6,676 bases of DNA from Phototrophicales bacterium (lineage in GTDB: Bacteria; Chloroflexota; Anaerolineae; Aggregatilineales; Phototrophicaceae). Of the stretch, positions 1 through 4,903 are shown one piece after another (the first letter of the stretch is position 1; every line of letters begins with the position of its first letter). The position numbers and the translations under genes were made by a program. The notes under the pieces are model-generated. The model did no database searches, was not told the origin of the DNA, and was given only the letters and a program-made list of their open reading frames with translations. The stretch is taken from NCBI GenBank assembly GCA_002794515.1, contig PGTJ01000137.1:1-6676 (forward strand), read 5' to 3'.

Positions 1-75
1 CCACATTTGCGCTGTATGATAACCCATGTGGATGTTGATTAGACAGGGTAATTACCCGCTTTCTTACATAATTGG

Positions 76-546
76 TTAAATGCGTGTGGTCATTTCTAAG
101 ATGAGCGACTCGCCATGATAAAAACCATCCCCATCACAATGCAACATCCCCTGATACTGATTATCTAACCATTCCCATAACGGGTCAATGCGGTCATGGA
201 CGGCATCGGCATCATCCGCATCGCCATCGCGCCAAATTGCCGAGATTGCCACCATCTGCCCCGCCGTTTTTAGGGTGTTGATGACCACCGCTTTGTGTGG
301 ATCTTGGCTATATGCCAGCAAATCGAGAAAATCATCGATTTCTTCTTGAAAAATTTCATCGTCTCGATGGTTAATTTCGATTTCGCCCAGATCGCGCTCA
401 CCATAATACAAATCGCCAAAATAGGTATCGGTCGGATCGATCTGGATGGTATAATGCGGGTCGATGGCGGTCAGTGCCTCGCGGATGACCGATAAAGATA
501 CTTGTTCCGCCGATTGCGGGATAAAATAACGCATCAAATAGCCCAT
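76..546 (-). CDS. Acidic hypothetical protein, 156 aa
   Basis: I do not recognise a family. The protein is soluble-looking, with no signal peptide or membrane segment. It is rich in Asp and Glu, most clearly in an acidic stretch at residues 108-118 (GDADDADAVHD). It has alternating hydrophobic and acidic patches and a Trp pair (W124, W126). The start is ATG at 546-544, directly after the TAA stop of the upstream gene at 549-547. A GAGGA ribosome binding site at 558-554 lies 7 nt away inside that gene, which supports this start over the internal Met5. Translation is therefore probably coupled to the 90-aa gene. The size and acidity recall small immunity or antitoxin-like proteins, but that is only a resemblance. 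The ORF is very likely real, given its length, RBS and coupling; its function is unknown. Confidence 0.75.
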   Translation of the reverse strand: MGYLMRYFIPQSAEQVSLSVIREALTAIDPHYTIQIDPTDTYFGDLYYGERDLGEIEINHRDDEIFQEEIDDFLDLLAYSQDPHKAVVINTLKTAGQMVAISAIWRDGDADDADAVHDRIDPLWEWLDNQYQGMLHCDGDGFYHGESLILEMTTRI

Positions 547-819
547 TTAGGATTCCTCTGCCATTTGGCGAATGACTTTAACGGGTGTGCCGAGTTTTGC
601 CATAAAATCGGCACATATATCCCAGGTCAAAGAAAATTGAGATGTATCTGCCCCCGCCAGATACATGAGAATATCATTCAATAGGGGAATATCTTCATCA
701 GGTATAAGCGTATCATCAATAAAGGTGTTTTCTGCCCAATCCACCAATTGAGCAAGGGTTAATTCTTGATTGAGATAAGCAAGTAATTGGTCGCTAACGA
801 CTTGACGGGTGATGTTCAT
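547..819 (-). CDS. Small conserved-looking hypothetical protein, 90 aa
   Basis: This is the first gene of a two-gene minus-strand operon. It encodes a small, probably all-helical acidic protein. Its N-terminus (MNITRQVVSDQLLAYLNQEL) leads into an LVDWAE motif at residues 25-30. I recall similar N-terminal sequences in uncharacterised bacterial proteins, but I cannot name a family or function. There is no signal peptide or transmembrane segment. The ATG at 819-817 is preceded by GAGGA at 831-827 with 7-nt spacing, a good RBS. The 156-aa gene starts immediately after its TAA. A near-perfect palindrome at 850-865 sits about 30 bp upstream of the start and could control the operon. The HerA-like gene is divergent, so the two transcription units share one intergenic region. 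Confidence 0.75.
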   Translation of the reverse strand: MNITRQVVSDQLLAYLNQELTLAQLVDWAENTFIDDTLIPDEDIPLLNDILMYLAGADTSQFSLTWDICADFMAKLGTPVKVIRQMAEES

Positions 820-849
820 GGTTCATTCCTCATCACTGATAATTGGATG

Positions 850-865
850 ACCTGTATCTACAGGT
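850..865. promoter_or_regulatory. Palindrome, possible operator of the minus-strand operon
   Basis: ACCTGTA (850-856) and TACAGGT (859-865) form an exact 7-bp inverted repeat with a 2-bp centre. The site lies 31 bp upstream of the 90-aa gene. On the minus strand a TTGAAA at 884-879 could be a -35 box. Any matching -10 (for example TAGATA at 860-855, 18-bp spacer) would fall inside the palindrome, as expected for a repressor operator. The -10 match is poor. The E. coli LexA box has an 8-bp gap between CTGT and ACAG, whereas this site has 4, so it is not that box. Confidence 0.35.
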
Positions 866-939
866 TATTTTTGATACCTTTCAATGAGTTTACCATTGTT
901 ATTGTAAATTTCCTGCAAGATAAATTGATTGAGACCCAT

Positions 940-968
940 TTGGAAACTTTTTTCTATTTCGTTATAAT
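940..968 (+). promoter_or_regulatory. Sigma-70-type promoter of the HerA-like gene
   Basis: TTGGAA at 940-945 and a perfect TATAAT at 963-968 are separated by 17 bp. Transcription should start near 975, giving a leader of about 30 nt before the ATG at 1006. The leader has only a weak purine-rich RBS. Confidence 0.75.
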
Positions 969-1005
969 AGGCATATCAACATTTGAGAATGGTTAGATAA
1001 TATCT

Positions 1006-2730
1006 ATGAACAATAAAAAAGAAAATATGGCGGAGTGGTTTCCGCAAAGTATCGGCAAGCAAAGTGCCACAACCAAAACAAAAACATCGACATCAACCCA
1101 GCCAGTGGTGACAGAGACCACCCGACTCGGCGTGGTGGTCGGCGGGTCATTGAGCAAAGGGTTGGTGGTCAAACTCGAAAGTGTGCAATCCGTAGAAAAT
1201 TTAGCCGTTGGACGTTATGTGGTGATACATGGTGCAGAAAAACGCTTTTTTTGTATGCTCACCGATATTGAACTGAATACCACCACGCCCAACATCCAAA
1301 ACGACCCGCCCAATATGCAGGACGACTTTTTGCGGGTGATATACAGTGGCACAATCGCCTATGGCACATTGCATGTCGCACCCATGTTGAGCATCGACCA
1401 AGATGGTGCGCCCAAACCAGTGAAAACCATCCCCAATCACTTCACAGAGGTATATAACGCCAGCGTGGCGGATGTGAATGATGTGTTTGGGCAAGAAGAT
1501 GAGCGACATTTCAACATCGGTGCGCCCTTAGAATTGGAACAGACGCAAATCAACCTCGACTTAGAACGCCTCGTCCAACGGTCGGTGGGGGTATTCGGCA
1601 AATCGGGTACGGGCAAAAGTTTCCTCACACGGATTTTGTTATCGGGTGTGATTTCGCGCAATGTGGCGGTCAGCCTGATTTTCGATATGCACAATGATTA
1701 TGGCTGGGAAGTCACCAGCGAAAACGGTTATAGTGTGAAGGGATTGCGCCAGCTATTCCCAGATCGAGTCAAAATCATCACCTTAGATGAAGAATCGAGC
1801 AAGCGCCGTAACGCCCCATATGATTTCAGTGTGAGCATCCCCTATTCCGAAATTTCGCCCGAAGACATCGCCATGCTCAAAGGCACGATGAATATCACCG
1901 ATGCCATGATAGATGCGGGTTATACCTTGCATAAGCACTGGGGAGATGATTGGATTGCCCGCTTATTGGATGGACGTGTGGACGATATCGAAGAAATCAC
2001 CGAAAACACCAATATCATGGCGGGGACATTGGCGGGGCTTCAGCGCCGTCTGGAACGGTTTGAGCGGTGGGGATTTTTGACCCGCGAGCCTGTTGAAGAT
2101 AGTGTGCAAAAAATTATTCACATCCTCACACAAGAAGAACGGAGTGTCGTCCTCGAATTTGGGCGATATGGCAATGCACTCGATGCCTATATGCTGGTGG
2201 CGAATTATCTCTCGCGCCGTATCCACGCCGAATATGTCGAGAAAGTCGAGCGGTCATTGGGCGATTCGTCACTACAACCCAAACAATTGATGATCGTCAT
2301 CGAAGAGGCGCACAAATTCCTCGACCCGATGGTGGCAGATCAGACCATCTTCGGCATCATCGCCCGCGAATTACGCAAATATAAGGTCACGTTGTTGGTG
2401 GTCGATCAACGTCCAAGCGGGATTGACGAAGAGGTCATGAGCCAAATCGGCACACGGGTCACGGCATTACTCGACAATGAACGCGATATAGCGGCGGTAT
2501 TGAATGGCATCAGTGGCGCAAGTAGCCTGCGCGAGGTGTTGGCGCGGTTAGATACCAAGCAACAAGCCATCATCATGGGTCATGCCGTGCCGATGCCCGT
2601 GGTCATCAAAAATCGGGCATACGATGAAGAATTTTATAAGCAAATCACGACTGAGCGTGGTCATAAAATGCGCCAAACCAGCGATGAAATGCGCTCGACA
2701 TTGGGCAGTGGTGGCAAGAAAAAATTGTAG
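1006..2730 (+). CDS. HerA-like DNA-translocating ATPase (HAS-barrel plus FtsK/HerA P-loop domain)
   Basis: The 574-aa protein has a Ser/Thr-rich N-terminal tail (residues 1-35), a region around 38-140 that fits a HAS-barrel, and a P-loop ATPase domain. Visible motifs are Walker A GKSGTGKS (198-205), the strand-2 motif DMHNDYGW (227-234; DxHGEY in many HerA proteins), Walker B LMIVIEEAHK (428-437), and VDQRPS (466-471) at the usual sensor-like position. The order and spacing match the HerA/DUF87 family of hexameric ATPases, which translocate along double-stranded DNA and in archaea work with NurA during end resection. No NurA gene is visible here. The C-terminus is basic (GGKKKL). The ATG at 1006 follows a strong promoter but has a weak RBS; an in-frame ATG at 1027 (Met8) is an alternative. 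A degenerate Nudix gene follows after 40 nt. The family is confident; a repair role is inferred from HerA, and a defence role is possible. Confidence 0.9.
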   Translation: MNNKKENMAEWFPQSIGKQSATTKTKTSTSTQPVVTETTRLGVVVGGSLSKGLVVKLESVQSVENLAVGRYVVIHGAEKRFFCMLTDIELNTTTPNIQNDPPNMQDDFLRVIYSGTIAYGTLHVAPMLSIDQDGAPKPVKTIPNHFTEVYNASVADVNDVFGQEDERHFNIGAPLELEQTQINLDLERLVQRSVGVFGKSGTGKSFLTRILLSGVISRNVAVSLIFDMHNDYGWEVTSENGYSVKGLRQLFPDRVKIITLDEESSKRRNAPYDFSVSIPYSEISPEDIAMLKGTMNITDAMIDAGYTLHKHWGDDWIARLLDGRVDDIEEITENTNIMAGTLAGLQRRLERFERWGFLTREPVEDSVQKIIHILTQEERSVVLEFGRYGNALDAYMLVANYLSRRIHAEYVEKVERSLGDSSLQPKQLMIVIEEAHKFLDPMVADQTIFGIIARELRKYKVTLLVVDQRPSGIDEEVMSQIGTRVTALLDNERDIAAVLNGISGASSLREVLARLDTKQQAIIMGHAVPMPVVIKNRAYDEEFYKQITTERGHKMRQTSDEMRSTLGSGGKKKL

Positions 2731-2770
2731 GGATGTGAACTGCATCGATCAGTCCTATGAGGATATGAGC

Positions 2771-3214
2771 ATGTCCGATATTTATTTTTCAGATAAACGG
2801 CGTGTGCGTGCCATTTTAATCACCGAAAAACACACACTGATACTCATCAAACAATTGCCACAAAAACCGCGCCAACAACCGATGTGGGTGGCACCGGGCG
2901 ATTCGATTGTGCCAGATGGCGCAGATGATAAACATATCCTGCGCGAAGCATTGCTGGCACAATTGGGTGTCGAGGTAAAGATCATCAATCTGGCGATGCA
3001 ATTGTTCATGTCGCGCTGGAACTTTTATCTGTGTAAGGTGGTATCGGTCAATCCGAATCGGCGTTCACCCCAAGCGATTGCCGAACATGCCAATGGACTA
3101 TATAAGGTGGATGAATTACGGCTCGAAGAGGCGGTCATCAAACAAAAAACGATTCAACCGCGTGCCTTGCGCGATTATCTGATGGCAAACTTGCCCATGT
3201 TGCGGGTGATATAA
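2771..3214 (+). CDS. Nudix-fold protein with degenerate Nudix box, 147 aa
   Basis: The beginning resembles the Nudix fold: RVRAILITEKHTLILIKQ (10-27), then MWVAPGD (38-44) where functional members have W-x-P-G-G, then a helix ending in LLAQLGVEV (61-69). The Nudix box consensus is G-x5-E-x7-R-E-U-x-E-E-x-G-U. Here the helix, aligned on its terminal Gly (G66), reads E-A-L-L-A-Q-L-G-V, with Ala and Gln in place of the two metal-binding glutamates and a two-residue longer loop. Pyrophosphohydrolase activity is therefore doubtful, and a nucleotide-sensing or scaffold role is more likely. The ATG at 2771 is chosen because GAGGA at 2759-2763 precedes it by 7 nt. The ATG at 2765 is too close to that RBS, and longer versions would run deep into the HerA-like gene. 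The 40-nt gap suggests an operon with that gene. The fold is fairly confident and the function unknown. Confidence 0.8.
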   Translation: MSDIYFSDKRRVRAILITEKHTLILIKQLPQKPRQQPMWVAPGDSIVPDGADDKHILREALLAQLGVEVKIINLAMQLFMSRWNFYLCKVVSVNPNRRSPQAIAEHANGLYKVDELRLEEAVIKQKTIQPRALRDYLMANLPMLRVI

Positions 3215-3228
3215 CCCTAAAAACCGCA

Positions 3229-3258
3229 TAGACAAGCCGAATGATGTTATGATATAAT
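3229..3258 (+). promoter_or_regulatory. Promoter of the tRNA cluster
   Basis: TAGACA (3229-3234, five of six consensus bases) and TATAAT (3253-3258) have an 18-bp spacer. Transcription would begin about 5 nt before tRNA-Pro. It starts 15 bp after the stop of the Nudix gene, so the tRNAs are an independent unit. Confidence 0.75.
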
Positions 3259-3268
3259 CCAAACAGTT

Positions 3269-3341
3269 CGGGGTATAGCGCAGTTGGTAGCGCGCTGTGT
3301 TTGGGACGCAGAGGTCCCCAGTTCGAGTCTGGGTACCCCGA
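3269..3341 (+). tRNA. tRNA-Pro(TGG)
   Basis: This is a 73-nt cloverleaf. The acceptor arms CGGGGTA (3269-3275) and TACCCCG (3334-3340) pair fully, and A3341 is the discriminator. The anticodon stem is CTGTG/CGCAG around loop TTTGGGA, with anticodon TGG at 3302-3304. The T arm carries TTCGAGT. CCA is not encoded, so a CCA-adding enzyme is needed. Confidence 0.96.
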
Positions 3342-3344
3342 TAC

Positions 3345-3415
3345 GCGGGTATGGTGTAATGGTAGCACGCGACCCTTCCAAGGTCTCAGTACGAGTTCGA
3401 ATCTCGTTACCCGCT
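3345..3415 (+). tRNA. tRNA-Gly(TCC)
   Basis: This is a 71-nt cloverleaf starting only 3 nt after tRNA-Pro. The acceptor arms GCGGGTA (3345-3351) and TACCCGC (3408-3414) pair fully, and T3415 is the discriminator. The anticodon loop is CTTCCAA with TCC at 3377-3379. The T loop is TTCGAAT in a perfect ACGAG/CTCGT stem. The outermost anticodon-stem pair is C-T, a mismatch. CCA is not encoded. Confidence 0.95.
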
Positions 3416-3444
3416 CAACTGAACTGATTTAACAAGTGATATCT

Positions 3445-3516
3445 GGGTCTATAGCTCAACGGCAGAGCTACCCGCTCATAACGGGTTGGTTATAGGTTCG
3501 AATCCTATTGGACCCA
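3445..3516 (+). tRNA. tRNA with CAT anticodon (elongator Met or Ile2)
   Basis: This is a 72-nt cloverleaf. The acceptor arms GGGTCTA (3445-3451) and TGGACCC (3509-3515) include one T-G wobble, and A3516 is the discriminator. The anticodon stem is ACCCG/CGGGT around CTCATAA, with CAT at 3477-3479. It is not the initiator: position 1 pairs with position 72, and the three G-C pairs of the initiator anticodon stem are reversed here. A CAT anticodon can be elongator tRNA-Met, or tRNA-Ile read as AUA after TilS converts C34 to lysidine. The sequence alone does not settle this for me. Confidence 0.93.
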
Positions 3517-3522
3517 CAGGCA

Positions 3523-3557
3523 AAAACAGGCGATGATTAGTCGCCTGTTTTATTTTA
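3523..3557 (+). terminator. Intrinsic terminator of the tRNA cluster
   Basis: AAAACAGGCGA (3523-3533) and TCGCCTGTTTT (3541-3551) form an 11-bp perfect stem with a 7-nt loop. The T-rich end of the stem continues into ATTTTA. It lies 6 nt after the last tRNA. Confidence 0.9.
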
Positions 3558-3562
3558 TAGGC

Positions 3563-3592
3563 TTGACGCAACACATGCGCTAATTTTATAAT
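3563..3592 (+). promoter_or_regulatory. Promoter of the rplJ-rplL operon
   Basis: TTGACG (3563-3568) and TATAAT (3587-3592) have an 18-bp spacer, a near-consensus sigma-70-type promoter. The predicted start near 3599 leaves an untranslated leader of about 187 nt before rplJ, which holds the L10 leader structure. Confidence 0.85.
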
Positions 3593-3617
3593 ACAGCGCT
3601 GAATAAAGCATAATTCT

Positions 3618-3730
3618 TTGCCATAGACAGCGGGTGGCATATCAACGCCTTAATTCCCCGCCGAGGTGAGGTACATGACCATTAGACATCTTAATGGCAG
3701 TCTTCACTTTGCATGGTGGACTGCTTTTTT
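3618..3730 (+). promoter_or_regulatory. Ribosomal L10 leader RNA (autoregulatory)
   Basis: The segment AGACAGCGGGTG followed by CGCCTTAATTCCCCGCCGAG matches my memory of the conserved core of the bacterial L10 leader family. The core stem pairs GCGGG (3630-3634) with CCCGC (3657-3661). It has an inner GGC/GCC hairpin and an asymmetric internal loop (T3635 against 3650-3656), compatible with the kink-turn that binds L10. TGCCAT (3619-3624) can pair with ATGGCA (3694-3699) to close the whole domain, which blocks the 5' arm of the terminator at 3697-3730. In Bacillus, L10-L12 complex acts on such a leader to cause premature termination, and the same logic is inferred here. Confidence 0.85.
3697..3730 (+). 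terminator. Attenuator terminator in the L10 leader
   Basis: GCAGTC (3697-3702) pairs with GACTGC (3719-3724). The stem is extended by CAC/GTG (3705-3707 with 3716-3718) after a 2-nt bulge and is followed by six T (3725-3730). It lies 55 nt before the rplJ start, inside the operon leader, so it is an attenuator rather than the end of an upstream gene. Confidence 0.8.
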
Positions 3731-3738
3731 CAATTTTA

Positions 3739-3754
3739 GGGCAAAAATATGCCC
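3739..3754 (+). other. Small hairpin between attenuator and rplJ RBS
   Basis: GGGCA (3739-3743) and TGCCC (3750-3754) form a perfect stem with loop AAAATA. It lies 16 nt before the Shine-Dalgarno sequence and does not hide it. A role in mRNA processing or stability is possible but not shown. Confidence 0.4.
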
Positions 3755-3770
3755 AACAAATTTTATCGGA

Positions 3771-3777
3771 AAGGAGG
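3771..3777 (+). promoter_or_regulatory. Shine-Dalgarno that sets the rplJ TTG start
   Basis: AAGGAGG is a near-perfect ribosome binding site. The first in-frame start codon after it is TTG at 3786, 8 nt downstream. It is the deciding evidence against the upstream ATG at 3666, which lies within the leader RNA. Confidence 0.9.
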
Positions 3778-3785
3778 AAAAGGCT

Positions 3786-4319
3786 TTGCCACTTTCTAAA
3801 GAGCGTAAAAACGAAATTGTCGCTGGGTATTTGGATATTCTGAGCAACTCGAATGGTTTCATCGTTGTTCAATCTACGGGTTTAACCGTTGCCCAAGTGA
3901 ACACCCTCCGCAAAAAAGTGCGTGATGCACAAGGGCATTATGCCGGTGTGAAGAACACACTGTTCATCAAAGCGTTGGAGATGAAAGGCTTCCCTGTGCC
4001 GAAGCATCTGCTCAAGGGAACGGTGTCTGTGGCGTTTGGCATGTCGAATTTGCCCGAAGTCGCTAAGGCGGTGTTGGATTTCCAAAAAGAGTTCACGGAG
4101 AAATTCAACGTCACAGGCGGTATTATGGGCAAGGATATTTTAGATGCCAATCGTGTCGATGCAGTATCCAAATTACCAACACTCGATGAAATCCGCGCCC
4201 AACTCATCGGTCTCATTGTCGCCCCTGCAGAAGGTATCGTCAATGTGTTGTATGCAGGCACGGCGGGAATCGTCAATGTTATCCATGCCTATCTCGAAGA
4301 GAAAAACGGCGCGGCATAA
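3786..4319 (+). CDS. rplJ: Large ribosomal subunit protein L10 (uL10)
   Basis: The 177-aa protein, typical for L10, starts MPLSKERKNEIVAGYLDIL. It contains the family's globular N-terminal domain, with GVKNTLFIKAL around residues 54-64 (the equivalent of the conserved K/R-N-T/R-L region) and the TGGIMGKDILD segment. L10 sits at the base of the ribosomal stalk, binds 23S rRNA and anchors L12 dimers on its C-terminal helix. The tail here carries a near-exact repeat, GIVNVLYA (150-157) and GIVNVIHA (161-168), 11 residues apart. This suggests successive L12-binding sites, possibly with a third at about 140-148. The start is TTG at 3786, set by AAGGAGG. Expression is probably controlled by the upstream L10 leader and attenuator, and rplL follows after 78 nt. 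Confidence 0.96.
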   Translation: MPLSKERKNEIVAGYLDILSNSNGFIVVQSTGLTVAQVNTLRKKVRDAQGHYAGVKNTLFIKALEMKGFPVPKHLLKGTVSVAFGMSNLPEVAKAVLDFQKEFTEKFNVTGGIMGKDILDANRVDAVSKLPTLDEIRAQLIGLIVAPAEGIVNVLYAGTAGIVNVIHAYLEEKNGAA

Positions 4320-4328
4320 CATCTATTT

Positions 4329-4345
4329 TTCTGCACCATGCAGAA
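4329..4345 (+). other. Hairpin in the rplJ-rplL intergenic region
   Basis: TTCTGCA (4329-4335) and TGCAGAA (4339-4345) form a perfect 7-bp stem with a 3-nt loop. It starts 9 nt after the rplJ stop and has no T-run after it, so it is not a terminator. It may be a processing or stability element helping L12 to be made in excess over L10. That role is inference. Confidence 0.5.
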
Positions 4346-4397
4346 GCATATCATTGTTAAAAATCGAACATATTCAGTCTGAAAGGATTATCATATC

Positions 4398-4793
4398 ATG
4401 GCAGATTTAGCCAAACTCGTAGAAGAATTAAGCGCATTGAGCGTATTGGAAGCCGCCGAACTCAAGACCATGCTCGAAGACAAATGGGGCGTGAAAGCCG
4501 CAACGGGCGGTGGCATGATGATGATGGCTCCCGCCGCAGGTGGTGCCGCAGGTGGCGCACCTGCAGAGCCTGTTGAAGAACAAACCGAATTCACCGTCAT
4601 CCTGAAAAGTGGCGGTCCGAATAAAATCAACGTCATCAAGGTCGTCCGTGCCATCACCAACTTGGGCTTGAAAGAAGCCAAAGATTTGGTCGAAGGCGCA
4701 CCTCAAACCGTCAAAGAAGGCGTGAGCAAAGACGAAGCCAAAGACATCAAAGCCAAACTCGAAGCCGAAGGTGCTGTGGTCGAAGTCAAGTAA
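4398..4793 (+). CDS. rplL: Large ribosomal subunit protein bL12 (L7/L12)
   Basis: The 131-aa protein is slightly longer than the roughly 120 aa of E. coli. Residues 1-33 form the dimerisation domain (MADLAKLVEELSALSVLEAA at the start). Residues 34-60 are a flexible Gly/Ala/Pro hinge containing four consecutive Met (40-43). Residues 63-131 are the C-terminal domain that recruits translation GTPases, with KINVIKVVR (76-84) and GLKEAKDLVEGAP (90-102). L12 is the only multicopy ribosomal protein and binds as dimers to the L10 tail. AAGGA ends 10 nt before the ATG. The gene is co-transcribed with rplJ. In many bacteria rpoB follows, but here a long hairpin and an unrelated GTPase gene come next. 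Confidence 0.97.
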   Translation: MADLAKLVEELSALSVLEAAELKTMLEDKWGVKAATGGGMMMMAPAAGGAAGGAPAEPVEEQTEFTVILKSGGPNKINVIKVVRAITNLGLKEAKDLVEGAPQTVKEGVSKDEAKDIKAKLEAEGAVVEVK

Positions 4794-4815
4794 ACGACTG
4801 CTTGTTTTACCAAAC

Positions 4816-4869
4816 TTGTGGCTGGTGGCTGACATACGCACGGGCGTGCTAGTCAGCCAACCAACACAA
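4816..4869 (+). terminator. Long imperfect hairpin after rplL, probable terminator
   Basis: The outer stem is TTGTG (4816-4820) with CACAA (4865-4869). TGG (4823-4825) then pairs with CCA (4861-4863), TGGCTGAC (4826-4833) with GTCAGCCA (4852-4859), and GCAC (4838-4841) with GTGC (4846-4849) around a 4-nt loop. It begins 22 nt after the rplL stop. The following T-tract is weak (CCTTTTA), so termination may be partial or the element may have another role. Confidence 0.6.
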
Positions 4870-4882
4870 ACATATCCTTTTA

Positions 4883-4903
4883 CCCCAACCCCTCACCCAC
4901 CCC
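4883..4903 (-). other. G-quadruplex-capable tract upstream of the GTPase gene
   Basis: The plus strand has four C-tracts at 4883-4886, 4889-4892, 4896-4898 and 4900-4903, separated by AA, TCA and A. The minus strand therefore carries four runs of three or more G with loops of 1-3 nt, which meets the usual G4 criterion. It lies 71 bp before the GTPase start codon. It may also be a piece of a dispersed C-rich intergenic repeat. Confidence 0.5.

Noticed and set aside
1..75. Gene fragment at the left edge
   Set aside because: No frame on either strand shows a recognisable coding signal; only the small dyads noted above are visible.
850..865. LexA (SOS) box
   Set aside because: CTGT and ACAG are separated by 4 bases, not the 8 of the E. 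coli box, and it does not fit the Gram-positive box either.
2088..2099. Shared string GCCTGTTGAAGA in the HerA-like gene and rplL (again near 4568)
   Set aside because: Both encode a short Pro-Val-Glu stretch in unrelated proteins; similarity ends at once, so it is chance.
2582..2770. Extended N-terminus of the Nudix protein overlapping the HerA-like gene
   Set aside because: It would overlap the ATPase gene by about 150 nt in another frame and has no RBS. The ATG at 2771 has GAGGA 7 nt upstream and gives a natural Nudix N-terminus.
3138..3368. Minus-strand ORF across the tRNA genes
   Set aside because: It covers tRNA-Pro, most of its promoter and the end of the Nudix gene; it is a chance ORF.
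3666..3785. ATG start for rplJ giving a 217-aa L10
   Set aside because: The extra 40 residues are translated from the leader RNA and attenuator, do not resemble L10, and lie before the strong AAGGAGG site that points to TTG at 3786.
4428..4841. 137-aa minus-strand ORF opposite rplL
   Set aside because: It is the antisense shadow of a certain ribosomal gene, with low-complexity Phe-, Gly- and His-rich sequence caused by rplL codon use.
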